Assembly: GCA_028554645.1 (NCBI GenBank)
Contig: JAQOOI010000021.1
Coordinates: 1,426,001-1,490,000, forward strand
DNA length: 64,000 bases
Direction of reading: 5' to 3'
Source: Omphalotus guepiniiformis
Lineage: Eukaryota > Basidiomycota > Agaricomycetes > Agaricales > Omphalotaceae
Part shown: positions 48,377-61,200 of the stretch, piece after piece
Layout: each line of letters begins with the position of its first letter
Numbering within the stretch: the first letter of the stretch is position 1
Translations under genes and position numbers: made by a program
Notes under the pieces: model-generated
Databases searched by the model: none
Seen by the model: the letters and a program-made list of their open reading frames with translations, nothing else
What the model was told of the DNA's origin: nothing

Positions 48377-50415
48377 CTAACCCCCCTTCGTCTTTTTCAT
48401 AATTCTCTTTTTCTCGCCTTTTGGCATCTTGTTTTTCCTCTTTTCTCTCGCTTCTGCCTTGACAGCTTTCTTCCTCTCCTAAAAATATTCATCAGTGATC
48501 GTACACGGGACCTCCGAGGGACTAACTTTTTTTGTTTCTCGGTCTTCATGTCGATGTCCCCGAGGTCTCTGTTCCCCGAATCCGTTTGCGGGAGAATCAT
48601 CAGCAGCGCCGTCAACCTCTTCCTCTTCTGCATCTGATCCTGAGCCAACTTCTGAGGTATCGTCGGCGATCGTATTGACATCCGTAGCTTCGTCACTAAA
48701 CCGGACCTTCGTGTCGTCCGCAAATGATATCTGTTTGTGCTTATCATCTGTCAGAAGACTTTGCGAAGGTGGCTCGACAATCCCTATCGTATCGGCATAA
48801 ATCAGTTTCTTGCCCTCCCCGCGCTTCAGCACTGCTACGTCTCTCTCTGGGTCGTATACCTCGTTTAGATTGCGAGGGATGTACGATTGAAGAAAAATGG
48901 AATCTTCATGGGCAGAGGTAGCAAACCTCTCTCGACCATTTGGTATGTCTTCATCAGCTGAAGCGTTTTGAGTTTCTTCCTCCTCTAGCCACCTCCTGAG
49001 CACATTTTCATCGGTGGCGTCTTCCGAATCTTCGAATTTGACTCTAGTGACAAATTCAAACGCTCGCCTGAGCCCCAGAGGTTTCACGCCCAGCCGACCG
49101 AAAAACTCCTCAACATTGTTTAAATCCTTCCGCAGAAAATCGAACGCGGAGGGGTGATCATGCTCAACGCTCTGAGACACGTCAATAATCCATAAGTGAC
49201 CATCGTGATATAGGATGTTGTACTCGGACAAATCGGCGTGGACCAGCTTGCATTGATGATACATAGTGCGAACGGCTAGAACCAGCTCGGCATAAAGATC
49301 AGTTAGTTGATCGGGCGAAAGCTGAGCATCCTTAAGACGAGGAGACGCCCTGAAATTTGTACTTTAGCGGATGAGTTAATAATCTACATGGTCGACATAC
49401 CATCCTTCTTTATCACCTAGAAAACCCATAACCAGAACGTTTTCTCGGACTTCAAGTGGGTCTGGACATCGGATGCCAGCCGCAACAAGTCTTTTCAGGT
49501 TACGCATTTCCTTCTCTGCCCATAGTCGTACCATTTTCCGAGGGTTCTTACGACTGTATCCTCTTCGGAATCGGTATTCTCCAGTAACATATTTATCCCT
49601 GTCCTTGAACACGAGGATAGATGTCTTGTAAATTTTGAGCGCTAGATGATGCGATTCTGGAGTCAATGCATGATAAACATTGGCCTAAGAGTAGTCAGCG
49701 GTGGTGTATAACGAAGTATAGCATAGTGACTGACCTCCTTGCCAGTACTGACACAACCATTCACTTCGTGAATGACGCCACGTCCGATCATCTTAAAAAG
49801 AATGAGGCGTGTACGAGGGTCTAGGACCTGTTCATTTGTAGCTCTATCTGACTTGTCCTTCATATTGGCATATGAACTCGGCCCTTTACGGTTGACTCCA
49901 ACGCCCATAGCGTATGGAACATCTAGTTTTGCTAATCGAGAGGAGTATTTTGAAAGGGCTGCCAGCTGATCAGACGTCTTGCCCTTAGATGGAGGACCAT
50001 GTGTAGATGTTGCAATAGATGATCGTGGATGGTTGATCGCAGGAAGGGCCGCAACTGTACTTGACTTGTTTATTGCAGAGATCGTTCCTTGAGCATTTCC
50101 TGTACGTACTGCGACATGCTGCCGCAGACGATTATACTGTTTCGTGAAGTCTATCAATAGTATTATAGTGAATATTTACTTGGTATGGTCGGATGATACA
50201 TACAAACCTCGCTCAGCTATTTCCCAGTCCTCGTCCTCGACTCTATCATCATCATACGCTTCATCTATCTCATCTCCGTCCTGTTCTTGGTAAAAAATGT
50301 CGGGATCAGATGAATTGCTTTCTTCAGAATCACTTGACCCGTCAATATAAGAGTAACCTGCTCGGGGGTTACCCTCTTCTAGGGCATCGTCGAATTGGCC
50401 CTCGATGGTCGACAT
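48377..50415 (-). CDS. RIO1: RIO1 atypical serine/threonine kinase
   Basis: RIO1 kinase/ATPase, needed for the last steps of 40S ribosomal subunit maturation in the cytoplasm. An acidic N-terminus is followed by [20 protein letters not shown]. The nucleotide loop is GCVSTGKEA (STGKEANVYH after splicing), the lysine is in [19 protein letters not shown], the catalytic loop is [16 protein letters not shown], and the metal-binding loop is [15 protein letters not shown]. The C-terminal region has acidic stretches and a very basic end ([20 protein letters not shown]) typical of RIO1. Stop TAG at 48377-48379. ATG 50415 ([10 protein letters not shown]) starts the protein, 124 bp from the divergent start of the PPWD1-type gene. 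Confidence 0.95.
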
Positions 50416-50539
50416 AAAAAAGAAAGGGGAAATATTTAATCGCCGGAGGGAAGGCGTAGTATTTGGTCCAGAAGAAAGAACCAAACACAAATCTTCCAGG
50501 ACCAAGTCCCAAGTTTCCAACCAACACCGAATTCACGAC
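50416..50539. promoter_or_regulatory. 124-bp bidirectional promoter of RIO1 and PPWD1-type gene
   Basis: Head-to-head genes with only 124 bp between chosen start codons. The PPWD1-type frame is open back to an ATG at 50405, inside the RIO1 coding region, so transcripts may overlap at the 5' ends. Confidence 0.6.
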
Positions 50540-53057
50540 ATGTCAGAATCGGAATCCGATCCCACTGTGCTGGGAAAGCGTGCTCGCGACGGCAAAGAAC
50601 ACAATAATAATGTTGAAATAGTCCCTCAAAATTCCGACGTCGACGTTGATGATGATGACGACCTTGGGCCTATGCCCGTAGCAGAGGCTGGTGAAGATGG
50701 TGTTTTGAAAAAGAAGAGAAAAGGTATGGACGCTATCGTATATAATCATTCTGGGCCCTCAAAAGACATAGCATCTCTTTTCTAGTTCTTCCCCATGAAC
50801 GTCTATACCTTGAACATTTACCAAACACGGAACAGTACTACAAAAGTTTCATGCACCGCGACGTGATCAATTTCAGTGTTGTTACGAAGTAGGTATCCCG
50901 TATAACTGGAAGTATTTACTGCTCATGCCTCCTTAAAGAACTGACTTTTTGATCACGACCTCTGTCGACGGCCATCTTAAACTGTGGAAGAAACAAGACA
51001 CAGGCATAGAATTTGTCAAACACTACCGCGCCCACCTTTCGCCAGTTACAGGAGTTTCTGCAAGTGCCGATGGACAACTTTTTGCTAGCATATCTGAAGA
51101 TGGTACCGCCAAAGTTTTCGATGTAGTCAACTTTGGTGAGTATATGATGCGCACTCATGCAGTCTCTTGCCTCTTATATATTGCAAACTAATTAGACATG
51201 ATCAACATCATCAAGTTAGGCTTCATTCCACATACTTGTTGCTGGGTACATCGTCGTGGTCAAGCGCAAGGTCTTCTAGCTGTGTAGGCTGTGCTTACCC
51301 AACCTTCACTCTACGATCATTGACCAATATTAGTTCAGACGCGGTTTCTGGGACCATTCGCTTGTTTGACGCTCGTGGCGGTGACAGTCCTCTTGAGACA
51401 ATCGAAACATTACACAAATTCCCGGTACACATCATGGCTGTAAGTGTGTCTCCTCGTTAGCTGTACCTTGCTAGCTAATTCTATTCTTTCTCAGTACAGT
51501 GACCGCTTCGGAACTGTCGTGTCAGCGGATGAAGGCGGATTCATTGAGTATTGGCAGCCTACGGAACCGTTTACCTTGCCCAGAAATATACCTGGGATGT
51601 GGTCTTTCAAGAGTGAGACAGACCTGTATGAGTTCAAGAAGGTGCGTGCTGCAAAGCTGATCTATCCCACTTTACATCTTACGTATCCCTCACAGTCAAA
51701 GTCCACCCCAACATGTATAACATTATCGCCAGACTCGTCGTCCTTTGTGACATACTCCTTCCCTGACCGACAAATACGGATCTTCTCTTTCCTCACCGGG
51801 AAACTAACACGGAAGTATGATGAGTCGCTAGCGGCTATTCAGGAGATGCAGCAGGCTGGTACTGCCGTTTACAAAGTCGAAGACATGGAGTTCGGTCGAC
51901 GGCTGGCTGCAGAAAGGGAGCTTGAGCTTCCAGGTCCTGACGGTCGAGTCCCTGGTCGATGGAGTAATGTTATTTGGGATGAGAGTGGTGCATTCATCAT
52001 CTACGGTTCTCTTCTTGGCATTAAAGGTAGGATTCATGTAGGCTTCTCGCTGAGGATACTCGCTGACTGCAGGTCGACATGTAGTTGTCAATACTGTCAC
52101 CAATCGCGTAGCTCGTCTTCTGGGCAAGGATGAGGTCGTTCGATTTTTGAATTTAAGTATGTACCAGGGTGCACCGTCCAAACGAAGTGTCACCACGATG
52201 GTATGTTTTCCTTGAATTGTTTACGAATTAGTTCTTTAATGGCTTCTTTAGGCGATGGCTGCATCCGCCAACCCCATTCTTGCTGACAGAGGAGCAAGAG
52301 ATCCGACATTGTTCTGCACAGGCTTCAAACGGCAGCGATTCTACATGTTTACACGGTCGGAGCCTGAGTAAGTTGCATCTTTCTCACACGAAGCCCTCAT
52401 TTACCCAAACCAAACCATGGTAGAGACAACAAGTCTGGGGACAGAGACGTTTTCAACGAACGGCCTACCCGAGAAGAACAGAGTATTGCTGCAGCTGCAC
52501 CTGCCACAGGAAAAAGTGGACCCTCACCTATCGCCCACGCAGCCACAATACATACCACACTGGGCGACATTCATTTACGTTTGTTCCCTGCCCAAGCTCC
52601 GAAAGCTGTAGAGAATTTTGTCGGTCACGCCCGTAGCAGCTACTTTGAAGGTGTTATCTTCCATCGAGTCATACCAAAATTCATGATTCAGACTGGCGAT
52701 CCCTTGGGAGATGGCACTGGGGGTACTTCGATTTGGGGCAGAGAATTTGAAGATGAATTTTCGGATGAGTTGAAACACGATCGGTAATTCTTGTCTTTCT
52801 CCGGTTCGCGAAGGTAACTGATGTGTGTCGTTGAATTTAGGCCTTACACGGTCAGTATGGCTAACGCGGGCCCGGGGACGAATGGATCACAGTTCTTCAT
52901 TACAACCACGGCGACACCTTGGTTGGATAAAAAGCACACCATCTTTGGGCGTGTATTATCAGGGCTCGAGGTCGTTCATGCGATTGAAAATGTGAAGACC
53001 AACAAAGTAGACAAGCCCTACGAAGACATTAAGATTATAAACGTTGATGTAGAATAA
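50540..53057 (+). CDS. WD-repeat cyclophilin, PPWD1/Cyp15 type
   Basis: Peptidyl-prolyl isomerase with an N-terminal WD40 propeller, like human PPWD1, a spliceosome-associated nuclear protein. An acidic start ([17 protein letters not shown]) with a short basic KKKRK run precedes [20 protein letters not shown] and [20 protein letters not shown]. Further repeat blades include [31 protein letters not shown] and [11 protein letters not shown]. The C-terminal cyclophilin domain has [37 protein letters not shown] and [12 protein letters not shown], so the Arg, Phe and Gln residues of the isomerase site are present. About ten exons. The stop after NVDVE ends at 53057. The start is ATG 50540; a longer in-frame start exists at 50405. 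Confidence 0.93.
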
Positions 53058-53109
53058 ACCCGACCTACGGCCAAATGTCATTTACTCATGTTGTCGATTC
53101 CAGATTTTG

Positions 53110-54372
53110 TCACAGAGCTACCCTATCCAACGTTTGGGTGGTATGGTGAATGCTCAGTGTTGGGATGATCATTGAATCTGATCTGATATTCTTTAGACGT
53201 GCTTCGAAACGTGATCGGATTTTCAACATCAGCAACGCAGGTGCCAATATTTGCGGCTGAGCTATTCCTAGCTCTGCGGGGCATGAGAACTTGAGGAATG
53301 AATGCTGCTGGTTCGTGTTGAACTTGGGATTGATACTCTCCATTTCCAAGATACAATCGTAGACGTCGAGTGTTACGCGACTAAGGAATGCGCCACGTTC
53401 TTGAAAGTCGGGAGAAGGACAGTATGCGACCGGGTATTCAAGGAGGAATGCTGCAAGAGGTACGGTAGTATCTGGAGACAATCCCTGCGGAAGGGAAATG
53501 GTCGTAGGCAACTCTGTTCCATTGCTCACGCGTAGCTGAGCAGCTGTGTCCCGCAGTAGGGTGACAACCTGATCCGGAGGTAGGTGCAGCTAATGCGTCC
53601 CTCGATGAGTGCAAAAAGAGTATACATAACAACGGGACTTACGATCTCAGATGCATCACTTTGTAAAGCACCCACAAATGTCGTCTCATGAAGATCACCA
53701 CTCGGAGAAAGACATGACGGTGAATTATCATCTCGGGCTGGATGCACCAGAGTTTCAACTGCTCCGAAAGCTCTGGGGCATCTCGCAAGCAACAAAGGGA
53801 CGGCAACAAAGATCGACTGCTCTGACGTGGGCTCATATATATGGACTACGTCTTGGAAAAAAGATACCCTCTGTAGGAGTTACATCAAGCCCGACGATTA
53901 AGAGTGATATGAACAGTATGCATACATTACGAAGGCTATGCAATAGGGATGAAAAAACCTCACATGGGTCTTGCACGGCGAAGGTGTCGACAAGATAACC
54001 TGTCCTTTGCCTAGTATCAGCACAATGCAAGCTCATGAATCCTGACCGCATGTCACGGTGCAGCTGTCGTACTGCGACACATCCAGGAAGGATGCTATTC
54101 AGTCCGATCAATGGCAGGGGTTGACTTACCGGACGGAAAGACCGATCAGAGCAAGGTCTGTAGCGAACAATCTCAATCGCGAAGGGGATATCTTGCCTAT
54201 CGACGACCGACGACCGATCGTTTCCTCTACAATTGCTTGAACGACATTATGGAATCTCCATGGATCATTCTTTGAGGATTAAATTCGAAGATCAGACCCA
54301 CGATCAGTTGAAGATCAGAGTGATGAGAACGTTATGAGAGAATCTTCTACCATTAACGAGAAAACGTACCAT
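53110..54372 (-). CDS. DUF4504 (C1orf74-like) protein
   Basis: Conserved protein of unknown function that resembles human C1orf74 (DUF4504). Matching features are LAAFLLEYPVAYCPSPDF (family LL-x-YPV-x-Y), FLSRVTLDVYDCILE and HSFLKFSCPAEL. The middle exons encode LPGCVAVRQLHRDM and RTGYLVDTFAVQDPCE. The 5' end is tentative: an ATG at 54370-54372 lies directly before a GTACGT donor, and the next exon (NDPWRFHNVVQAIVEETIGR) follows in phase. A further 35-nt intron is needed near 54092-54126, shorter than usual. Ends TLDRVAL then stop at 53110. Tail-to-tail with the cyclophilin gene, 52 bp apart. Family match is moderately sure; the first exons are not. Confidence 0.55.
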
Positions 54373-54732
54373 TCAATAAACGAATTCTTTAGTACAACGT
54401 TGTATCCCACTAAACAAGTGAAATGGTCTCGTAAACCGTTGTGAATGTCAAAGCTGCGAAAATGGAAAAGAATGGGACAGTGATCACGTGGAGATGATGA
54501 GAGTTACTGTTAGACCACTGCCTCGTAACCTGGAAGGAGTCGAGGGGAATCAATATGATGGACGACTGCCTAGTTGATACCGGATTCCCCCACCTGTCCT
54601 CGTTGTCTCTCGGCAATCTTCAAGTCGTCTTACAACCCCTCTTATAACGCTCTTTTTCGTCTCTCTGCCGGTCAGATCTTTTTCTTATTCCTGCAGGCCA
54701 GTCGTTCTTTTCGTTCTCAGTCCTTCGTCGAA
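54373..54732. other. Divergent intergenic region
   Basis: Probable promoters of the DUF4504 gene and the membrane-protein gene. A 68-codon minus-strand frame (54410-54616) shows nothing recognisable. Confidence 0.45.
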
Positions 54733-56272
54733 ATGCCTCAGGCATTCTCGTCATCCCTTGCCGAGAGTGAGTTACTTTGGGGCCTACTTTGGAGCATCAG
54801 CTGAACGGTTTAGCGCCCTAGGAGCTACTCAAAAGGACATGGGCAAAGATGCTGTAGCTTTTCTCAACGTCTGGATCTACTTCAACCTCATCGGGAACAC
54901 CATCTTTCTGCCATTACTTGTCGGAACTTTCTTGTTCTCAAAAAGAGTCAAGAGACATCCAACTCTCATTAACGTTTGCGTGACTTGGATATTGTCTGGC
55001 ATCTTTTCTTTACTTTTGTACGTGTGTTTTCCTTTCTTATTACTTGCGACAAACATTCATCATCACTCCGTAGATTTTATGCGGACAGAGCAATGCCCTG
55101 GGATCCCAATCCTAGCTCTGCACTTTGCATAGCACAGACGTCTCTCTTGTATGGGATCACTCCGATGTTAGTAGGCCACGAACTGCACCATTGAAAACTA
55201 AAGCTTGTTTTACAGGTGGTCTGTAGCCGTTGTCGTATTCTTTTACTACATTGTCGGTGTCGTCAGCGGAACCTGGAGAGATGCAGACGTCGGAAGAACA
55301 AGGCTGCTGGTCGTACGTTTTATCCGTCTCATTTCGTGAACTTGCTGTTCAAAGCTTCTCAGATGCTAGGGGCGCCATACTTTGTTCAAATCTCTTTCAC
55401 CATAGTCACACTTGTGGTGCGTATCCTGACTTACTTCAACAAATCGCAGCTGTACTTACAATACTGATCAAGATATCTGTATCTCAACCTAACCGAGTAA
55501 CCCGACAGCATCGATTTTTCTATTGTGCACTCAAGTTCTTCCCCCTCTCCAATGCGATGGGGATATTCACATTCATCGTATGCTTAGGGATAATCATGCT
55601 TCAAGGTGAGTTGTTCAACATGAAACACAATAGCACTCTTTGAGGAATGCCCAGTTCAACTCGTTACTACGATGTATCGAACTTGGCGTGGATTAAGGAG
55701 TGCTGGGCACCATACCGGTGTCCAAATTCTATTGCGAGCCGTTGTGTTCGGAATATATATCGTGTTTGGGATGGTGTAGGTGCCACAACTGATAGTTTTG
55801 CCTTTCTTCGCTCAATTTATTATTTACAGGGTAAATGTCATTTCCATGTTCGACGAACACAATATCGCGCCGGATATGTATGCTGCAACCGGTGGGCCTT
55901 ACCAATTCTGCTTGCCTAGTACAAGACTCACAGCCTTTCTAGTCGGCACAGTTGTTTTCCTCGTGTTTGGTACCCAACCTGTGCGCAGCTTTCGATGCAT
56001 GCTCGTGCTCGTGCTCGTTATACTGATTTATGGTGTTTCTTGACTTGATGCAGGACGTCTTTCGCGCTTGGTGTTTCTGGCGGGCATTTCCACAACACGT
56101 CACTCAACAGCCTAGCCAGGATTGCTTAGATCTTCTGAAGTCGTCTTCACCAAAGAGATTAGGACAAACTTTCGTCGACCTGATGAATGCTACACCGGTA
56201 TCTCCCCCTTCCGCCGCGCAGATTGCTGACCATGTGCATGGTCTGCACAATCAGACGCGACGTCAACTCTAG
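54733..56272 (+). CDS. Multi-pass (about seven-helix) membrane protein, unknown function
   Basis: Many short exons encode a run of hydrophobic segments. The first exons read MPQAFSSSLAE and ERFSALGATQKDMGKDAVAF. Helices follow around WIYFNLIGNTIFLPLLVGTF, LINVCVTWILSGIFSLLLY, WSVAVVVFFYYIVGVVSG, MLGAPYFVQISFTIVTLV, FFPLSNAMGIFTFIVCLGII, VPQLIVLPFFAQFIIYRV, and LTAFLVGTVVFLVFGTQ. A soluble tail (DVFRAWCFWRAFPQH ... NQTRRQL) ends at 56272. The layout recalls fungal seven-transmembrane receptor-like proteins, but no receptor motif is seen. Start ATG 54733 is the first in frame. Exact exon edges in the middle are uncertain. Confidence 0.65.
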
Positions 56273-56812
56273 CGACTAGCGTATGTGTATGATGCGGTGT
56301 TTTTGTATCGCACGACACAGCGATTAAAGTTCACCCTGTTCCTATGTATTAAATTGCTTTAATTTAACTGGTCGTCGCCATCTCATCATCCAGAAGTTGC
56401 AGACACTCATTGGTGCCTTCTCGGACTCTTTCCTCGACTAACAGTCATCTCTCTGTACTACCTATCATGTTTCGCTACACATTATATAGATTATTGTATC
56501 AACTTGCCACTATGCATGTGGTCTACCAATCAGCCACAGCTGCACACCAGCGGTACAGTAGCAGATCCGAAATACTAGGTTCAATACTGAACACCGAGAC
56601 CGTCATAAGTAACATCCTAGTCTGCCTGACGGAGCTGTTCGCAAAGACATTTGGGTGAAAACAACGTGTCTTTCCCGCGTTCTAATCAAGTTTCCAATCC
56701 GCCATTCGAAGTGACGGCTGCTGGGCTTGAAAAGGTTGCTACATCAACAAGACGGGATATACATAATAGGACACCTTCCGTTTGAAGTGTCCAGATGAAA
56801 CCACTGGGTTAA
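56273..56812. other. Intergenic region between convergent genes
   Basis: An 82-codon plus-strand frame (56410-56658) has no recognisable feature. No repeats or RNA genes seen. Confidence 0.45.
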
Positions 56813-57667
56813 TCAAGCACCTGGCGCCGTGTATTTCATGGCCTCGAGAGCAGAAATGCTCTCTTCCCCGTGTTGTATCGATTCCTGTACGGTTTGCACG
56901 GCAAATATGATGACAGCGGTGATAGACCACCATGCGATCGTCAACCAAGAACGACCGAGAATGAAGGAGATAGTAGGTGCCACTAAGGCCAGCGCGTAGG
57001 AGAATGTAAAGGGAAGGGGTTGCATGTAGAAGCACATAGAGTCCTCGAGGTGTATATGAAGGAGAAGAGTGCGCATCGGATTGGGATCTAGGACGAGGAG
57101 CATGTTGAGATGAAGGAACAGAGATACGAGTGTGAATTGTCTAGGAAGTGGTATTGGAAGATCCAAGTCCATGGATGTACTGGGAAAGAGCACCGATAGC
57201 GGCTCATCTGCGGGATTGAGCAGGTAACTCAAGTAACTGAGAACATTTTGAAAAATGTCAGGAGGGGCTTGGATTGCATACGAGTAAACTAGAACGAACA
57301 GTGTGAAAGACAGAGATACGAGAAGTTGCATGAGTAGTATATACAGTTTATTTGATTTCATGTTCTCGTCTTTGAGCTTCTGAATGACTTCATCTTGCTC
57401 TGAAAGGATTCATGAGTTGGTGGCGTTACGATATATTGACAGTTGGGCCTGTTCACCTTGTTCATCTAGTATTGTGTTATCTTCATCGACTTCTGCATCC
57501 TCTGAGACGAATTTGAATGGCCTTCGTCGATGAATATCCATGAAGTTAAAGAATTCGAGAGCAAGAGGACAACGTTTCTTTTTCTTTTCGAGTCTTTTCG
57601 TTTTATTGCTTGACAATGGTCTGTTGCTGACGTCAATGCGGCCGCGCGCCGGCACCGCAACCCGCAT
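56813..57667 (-). CDS. Small membrane protein, about four helices, unknown function
   Basis: Two exons. The first gives a basic N-terminus (SNKTKRLEKKKKRCPLALEF), then DIHRRRPFKFVSEDAEVDED. After an intron (about 57375-57455), a short charged stretch (EQDEVIQKLKDENMKSNKL) leads into hydrophobic segments: LLMQLLVSLSFTLFVLVYSY, FTLVSLFLHLNMLLVL, FTFSYALALVAPTISFILG and LTIAWWSITAVIIFAVQ. It ends LEAMKYTAPGA. ATG 57667 is the first in frame. The poly-Lys stretch beside the membrane segments would fit an ER or nuclear-envelope protein, but this is a guess; no family was recognised. Confidence 0.62.
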
Positions 57668-58213
57668 TTGCGCTGGAACACCGGCAGGCACATGATTCAA
57701 GAGCACATCTCAGCTTCATTCTTTGGCTTTGGCAGATTTTTTTGATATGGCTAGTTATCTCGAGGTTCAGAAGGTGGCCTGGCAAGACAAAGAGTTTACA
57801 ACTTTTGATGCTTTGTTGTTGGCTTGGTGGAAGAGCGGAAATCACAAGACTGGAGTGAGCCGGTCTGTTGGTTTCTTCATGTAAAGTAAAGGAAATTTGT
57901 ATCACAAAGGCCAGCGAGTCACCATCATTTGAACCAACATCAAATATTGAACGTAACATTTGAACATATACTTAGACTAATAGTGAAGTTTCAGGCTGAG
58001 GACAGCAAGCTCAGGCTGCAATTTTTATTTGAATCAGGTATGCAATATCGACATCACGTGCTGTGAGCCAACTTCCTAATGAGGGAGACGTGTATATTCT
58101 CAGAATATTGCCAATATTCTTGGTCGCCTACCTCAAACTTCTGCTTAGACTCGACTGTCCTGAGATACTTAGAGCTCAAGAGCACTCCTATGCCCACACC
58201 CCATGGTCTCTAA
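57668..58213. other. Divergent intergenic region upstream of DNA polymerase gamma
   Basis: Promoter space for the small membrane protein and the polymerase. No gene, repeat or RNA gene seen. Confidence 0.5.
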
Positions 58214-61200
58214 ATGCTCAAAACCAGCAAACGACTTAGAAATCCTAGTCTGTCTCGGTGGTTTCGCTCTTCTGCAGCCCGCGAAAGCCAGACTTTTAGA
58301 GAGGCAGTCAAAGTCGCACCTAGACCTCCAGCCACCTTCAAGTATAGAGAAGAGAATAAAACTACCAAGGAGTCAAAACAAGACGCGCAAAGACCGAGAC
58401 ATGGTTGGTTTCCCTCCTGTGATGGATGGAACCCTCTACTGACATACATTTTTAGCGAAAAGGAACCCGCTCGGTGTACAGTTGCTGTCCAGGTCCTTGC
58501 ACGAGCAAATCTTCAAAAACTGCTCTTTCCCAGTCTCCCCGAAAGCCTATACCAACATCTCACTCGAGCACCTTGCTACGCATGGGCTCGACCCTTCCCA
58601 ATCATCTACATTACCGTCCACTGAATTCACACTACCTCCTTTGCAAGGGAAGAATCTGCTTGAACACTTTCATCGAATTGGTGCCCATTCCTCCGAGCCT
58701 TACATCACGCTTGCTCAGCAGTTTGCTGAGGCAGACGTACCTCCTGTACCTGAAAATTGGGACATTCAAGCTGGATGGACTAAATACTACCATAGGTCGG
58801 ACGGTTCCGACTATACGGAACATGTCCCATACCCTATGCACGGCGGCCAACCAGAGCAGCTTATTTCATTCGACGTCGAAACTATGCCCAAGTACCATCC
58901 CTATGCCATACTAGCGTGTGCTGTTACGCCTAATGCGTGGTATGTTTGGATATCACCTTGGATCCTTGACCCTTCGACTGCCTCTCCTGAACAGCTCATA
59001 TCCCTTGGGCCTCCTGATGTGCCCCGCGTCGTAGTTGGACATAATGTCTCGTATGATCGAGCGAGAATTCTGGAGGAATACCACTTGAGTGGTACCAAGA
59101 CTCGCTTCATAGATACGATGTCCCTTCACGTTGCTATCAAGGGTATCTCATCACACCAACGACCGACGTGGATGAAATATCGGAAGAAGAAGCAGGAAGA
59201 GCAGGATAAAAGAGACGAGGCTGTAGAGGCCATTTATCTACTGCTTCAAGACGTGAAGAAGCAGTTGCAAGGTCTTCGACAGGCTATCAATTCAGGTCTC
59301 GTAGCTGATGAGGGTCAAGAACAGAAGCTCTTGGACCTGCAGATGAATCTGGAAGAGTCTTTTCCCGTGTTGAACGGTACACAAATTCCTCCGGAGGACG
59401 ACTTATCCGAGTTGTCAGCGCTTGATGAAGACGCCTTGGTAGAGACCGTTAAAAAGCGCTGGGAGGATCTGTCCTCTGCTAATGGTCTTCTCGATGTCGC
59501 CAAGTTACATTGTGACATCGACATATCGAAGGAAGTCCGGTCAGATTTCATGACCTCTACACCGGCCGAGATTCTGGAAGGTATCGCTGACTATATTGCG
59601 TACTGCGCGTCAGATGTAAAGGTGACGCATCAGGTGTTCAAGAAGGTGTTACCTGGCTTCTTGGCAGCCTGTCCGCATCCAGTTAGTTTTGCAGGAGTTA
59701 TTAACATGGGCAGTGGATTTTTGCCTGTGAATGAGCAATGGGATGTTTACTTGGAGAAGGCGGAAGCGGTTTGGAATAAGCTCGAGAGAAAGGTGCGATC
59801 TGGGCTGGAGGGCTTGGCCAGGGCAGCTCTAGAGTCGTACAAAGTCATTTCTCCAGAAGAAGTTCAGGGGACGTGGAAAGATGATGTGTGGTTAAGCCAG
59901 TTGGATTGGAGTCCCAAAGTGGCAGGGAAAACTCGAGGAATTTTTCCAGCCGATGTAGCAGACCAGGTGTGTCTTTCAATACTACAAGAATTAGGCTTTC
60001 GTTAATCTCAACCTTAGGAGGATGGTACAACATCTGAAACACCTGCTGATTCGAACGTCGAAAGTGCTAGTGCCGCTCTACCACTATGGTATGCCACCGT
60101 AATTGCAGATCCTCTATCAAAAAAATGCATGGAACGGATACTACCGCTTCTTTTGCGACTGTCATTTGACTCCCATCCCATGCGTTTCACACCCAAGGAG
60201 AAATGGCACTATCTTCCTTCTTCTGATAGTGACGATGTAGCTCGTCTTCCTACCTCCAAGAAAGGTCTTAAAACCTCTGCAGTATTGAGCAAACTTCACG
60301 CTTTACCACTCCTGCAAGACGGGCGTCTAACTTCAAGCGACGTAGATCTTGCACAAAGGATCAGTCGTGGTGACGCAGAAGAAGACGTTAAGCAAGCGGT
60401 CTTAAAGCTGGCGGAGGCTGCACTCGAGCAAGACGCCTCGACCAGGCAGAGTGACCCATGGCTTAGCCAATTGAATTGGGCTGAAGCAGAGTCGGGTGAC
60501 GAGGAATCCGACGGTACAACGAAACGCAAGGCTTCGAAGAAGGCGAAGCCAAAAGCCGAGAAGCCCCCGCCCGTCTATTGGCCCAAATGGTACTGGGATC
60601 TTACCAAGCCCAAGAAAGGCATGCCTCCTGGCTCGTTGGATCTCACTATTAGGAATAGGTATTCTCCTCTTCTGCTCAAAATGTCCTGGCACGGTTATCC
60701 TTTGTTCCATTCCCGCGAACACGGGTGGATATTTCGCGTTCCCTTTTCCACGGAGGACGCTACAGGAACAGGAGCTGCGGCACAGGAGAGTTTCAAGCGC
60801 TTGACCCCACTCTGTTTTTATGATCCTGAGGACGAGAAGCTCGCTGACGCATCACTTCATGGAGGCTACGTCTTTTACAAATTACCTCACAAGGACGGCG
60901 AAAAAGCTAACGTAGGGAATCCACTTGCTAAAGCATTCATGAAGTTTGCGCAGGATGGCGTCCTAAAGAGTAGCGCCGGTGATGAGTTGAAGGAGTTGGT
61001 TGACGTGGGTGCGAAGTGTAGCTATTGGATCAGTGCGAGGGACCGGATTTTGAATCAGCTAGTGGGTTGGGAAGATAAGGCTGGTAAAGGCTGGGATATG
61101 GGCTTTCCTAAACCTCCCACTGAGGCTACCAACGATAAAATCAACGCGGACGATCTATCGGTGGAAGTTTCTGGATGCAATTCGGTGGCAGAAGAGCCAA

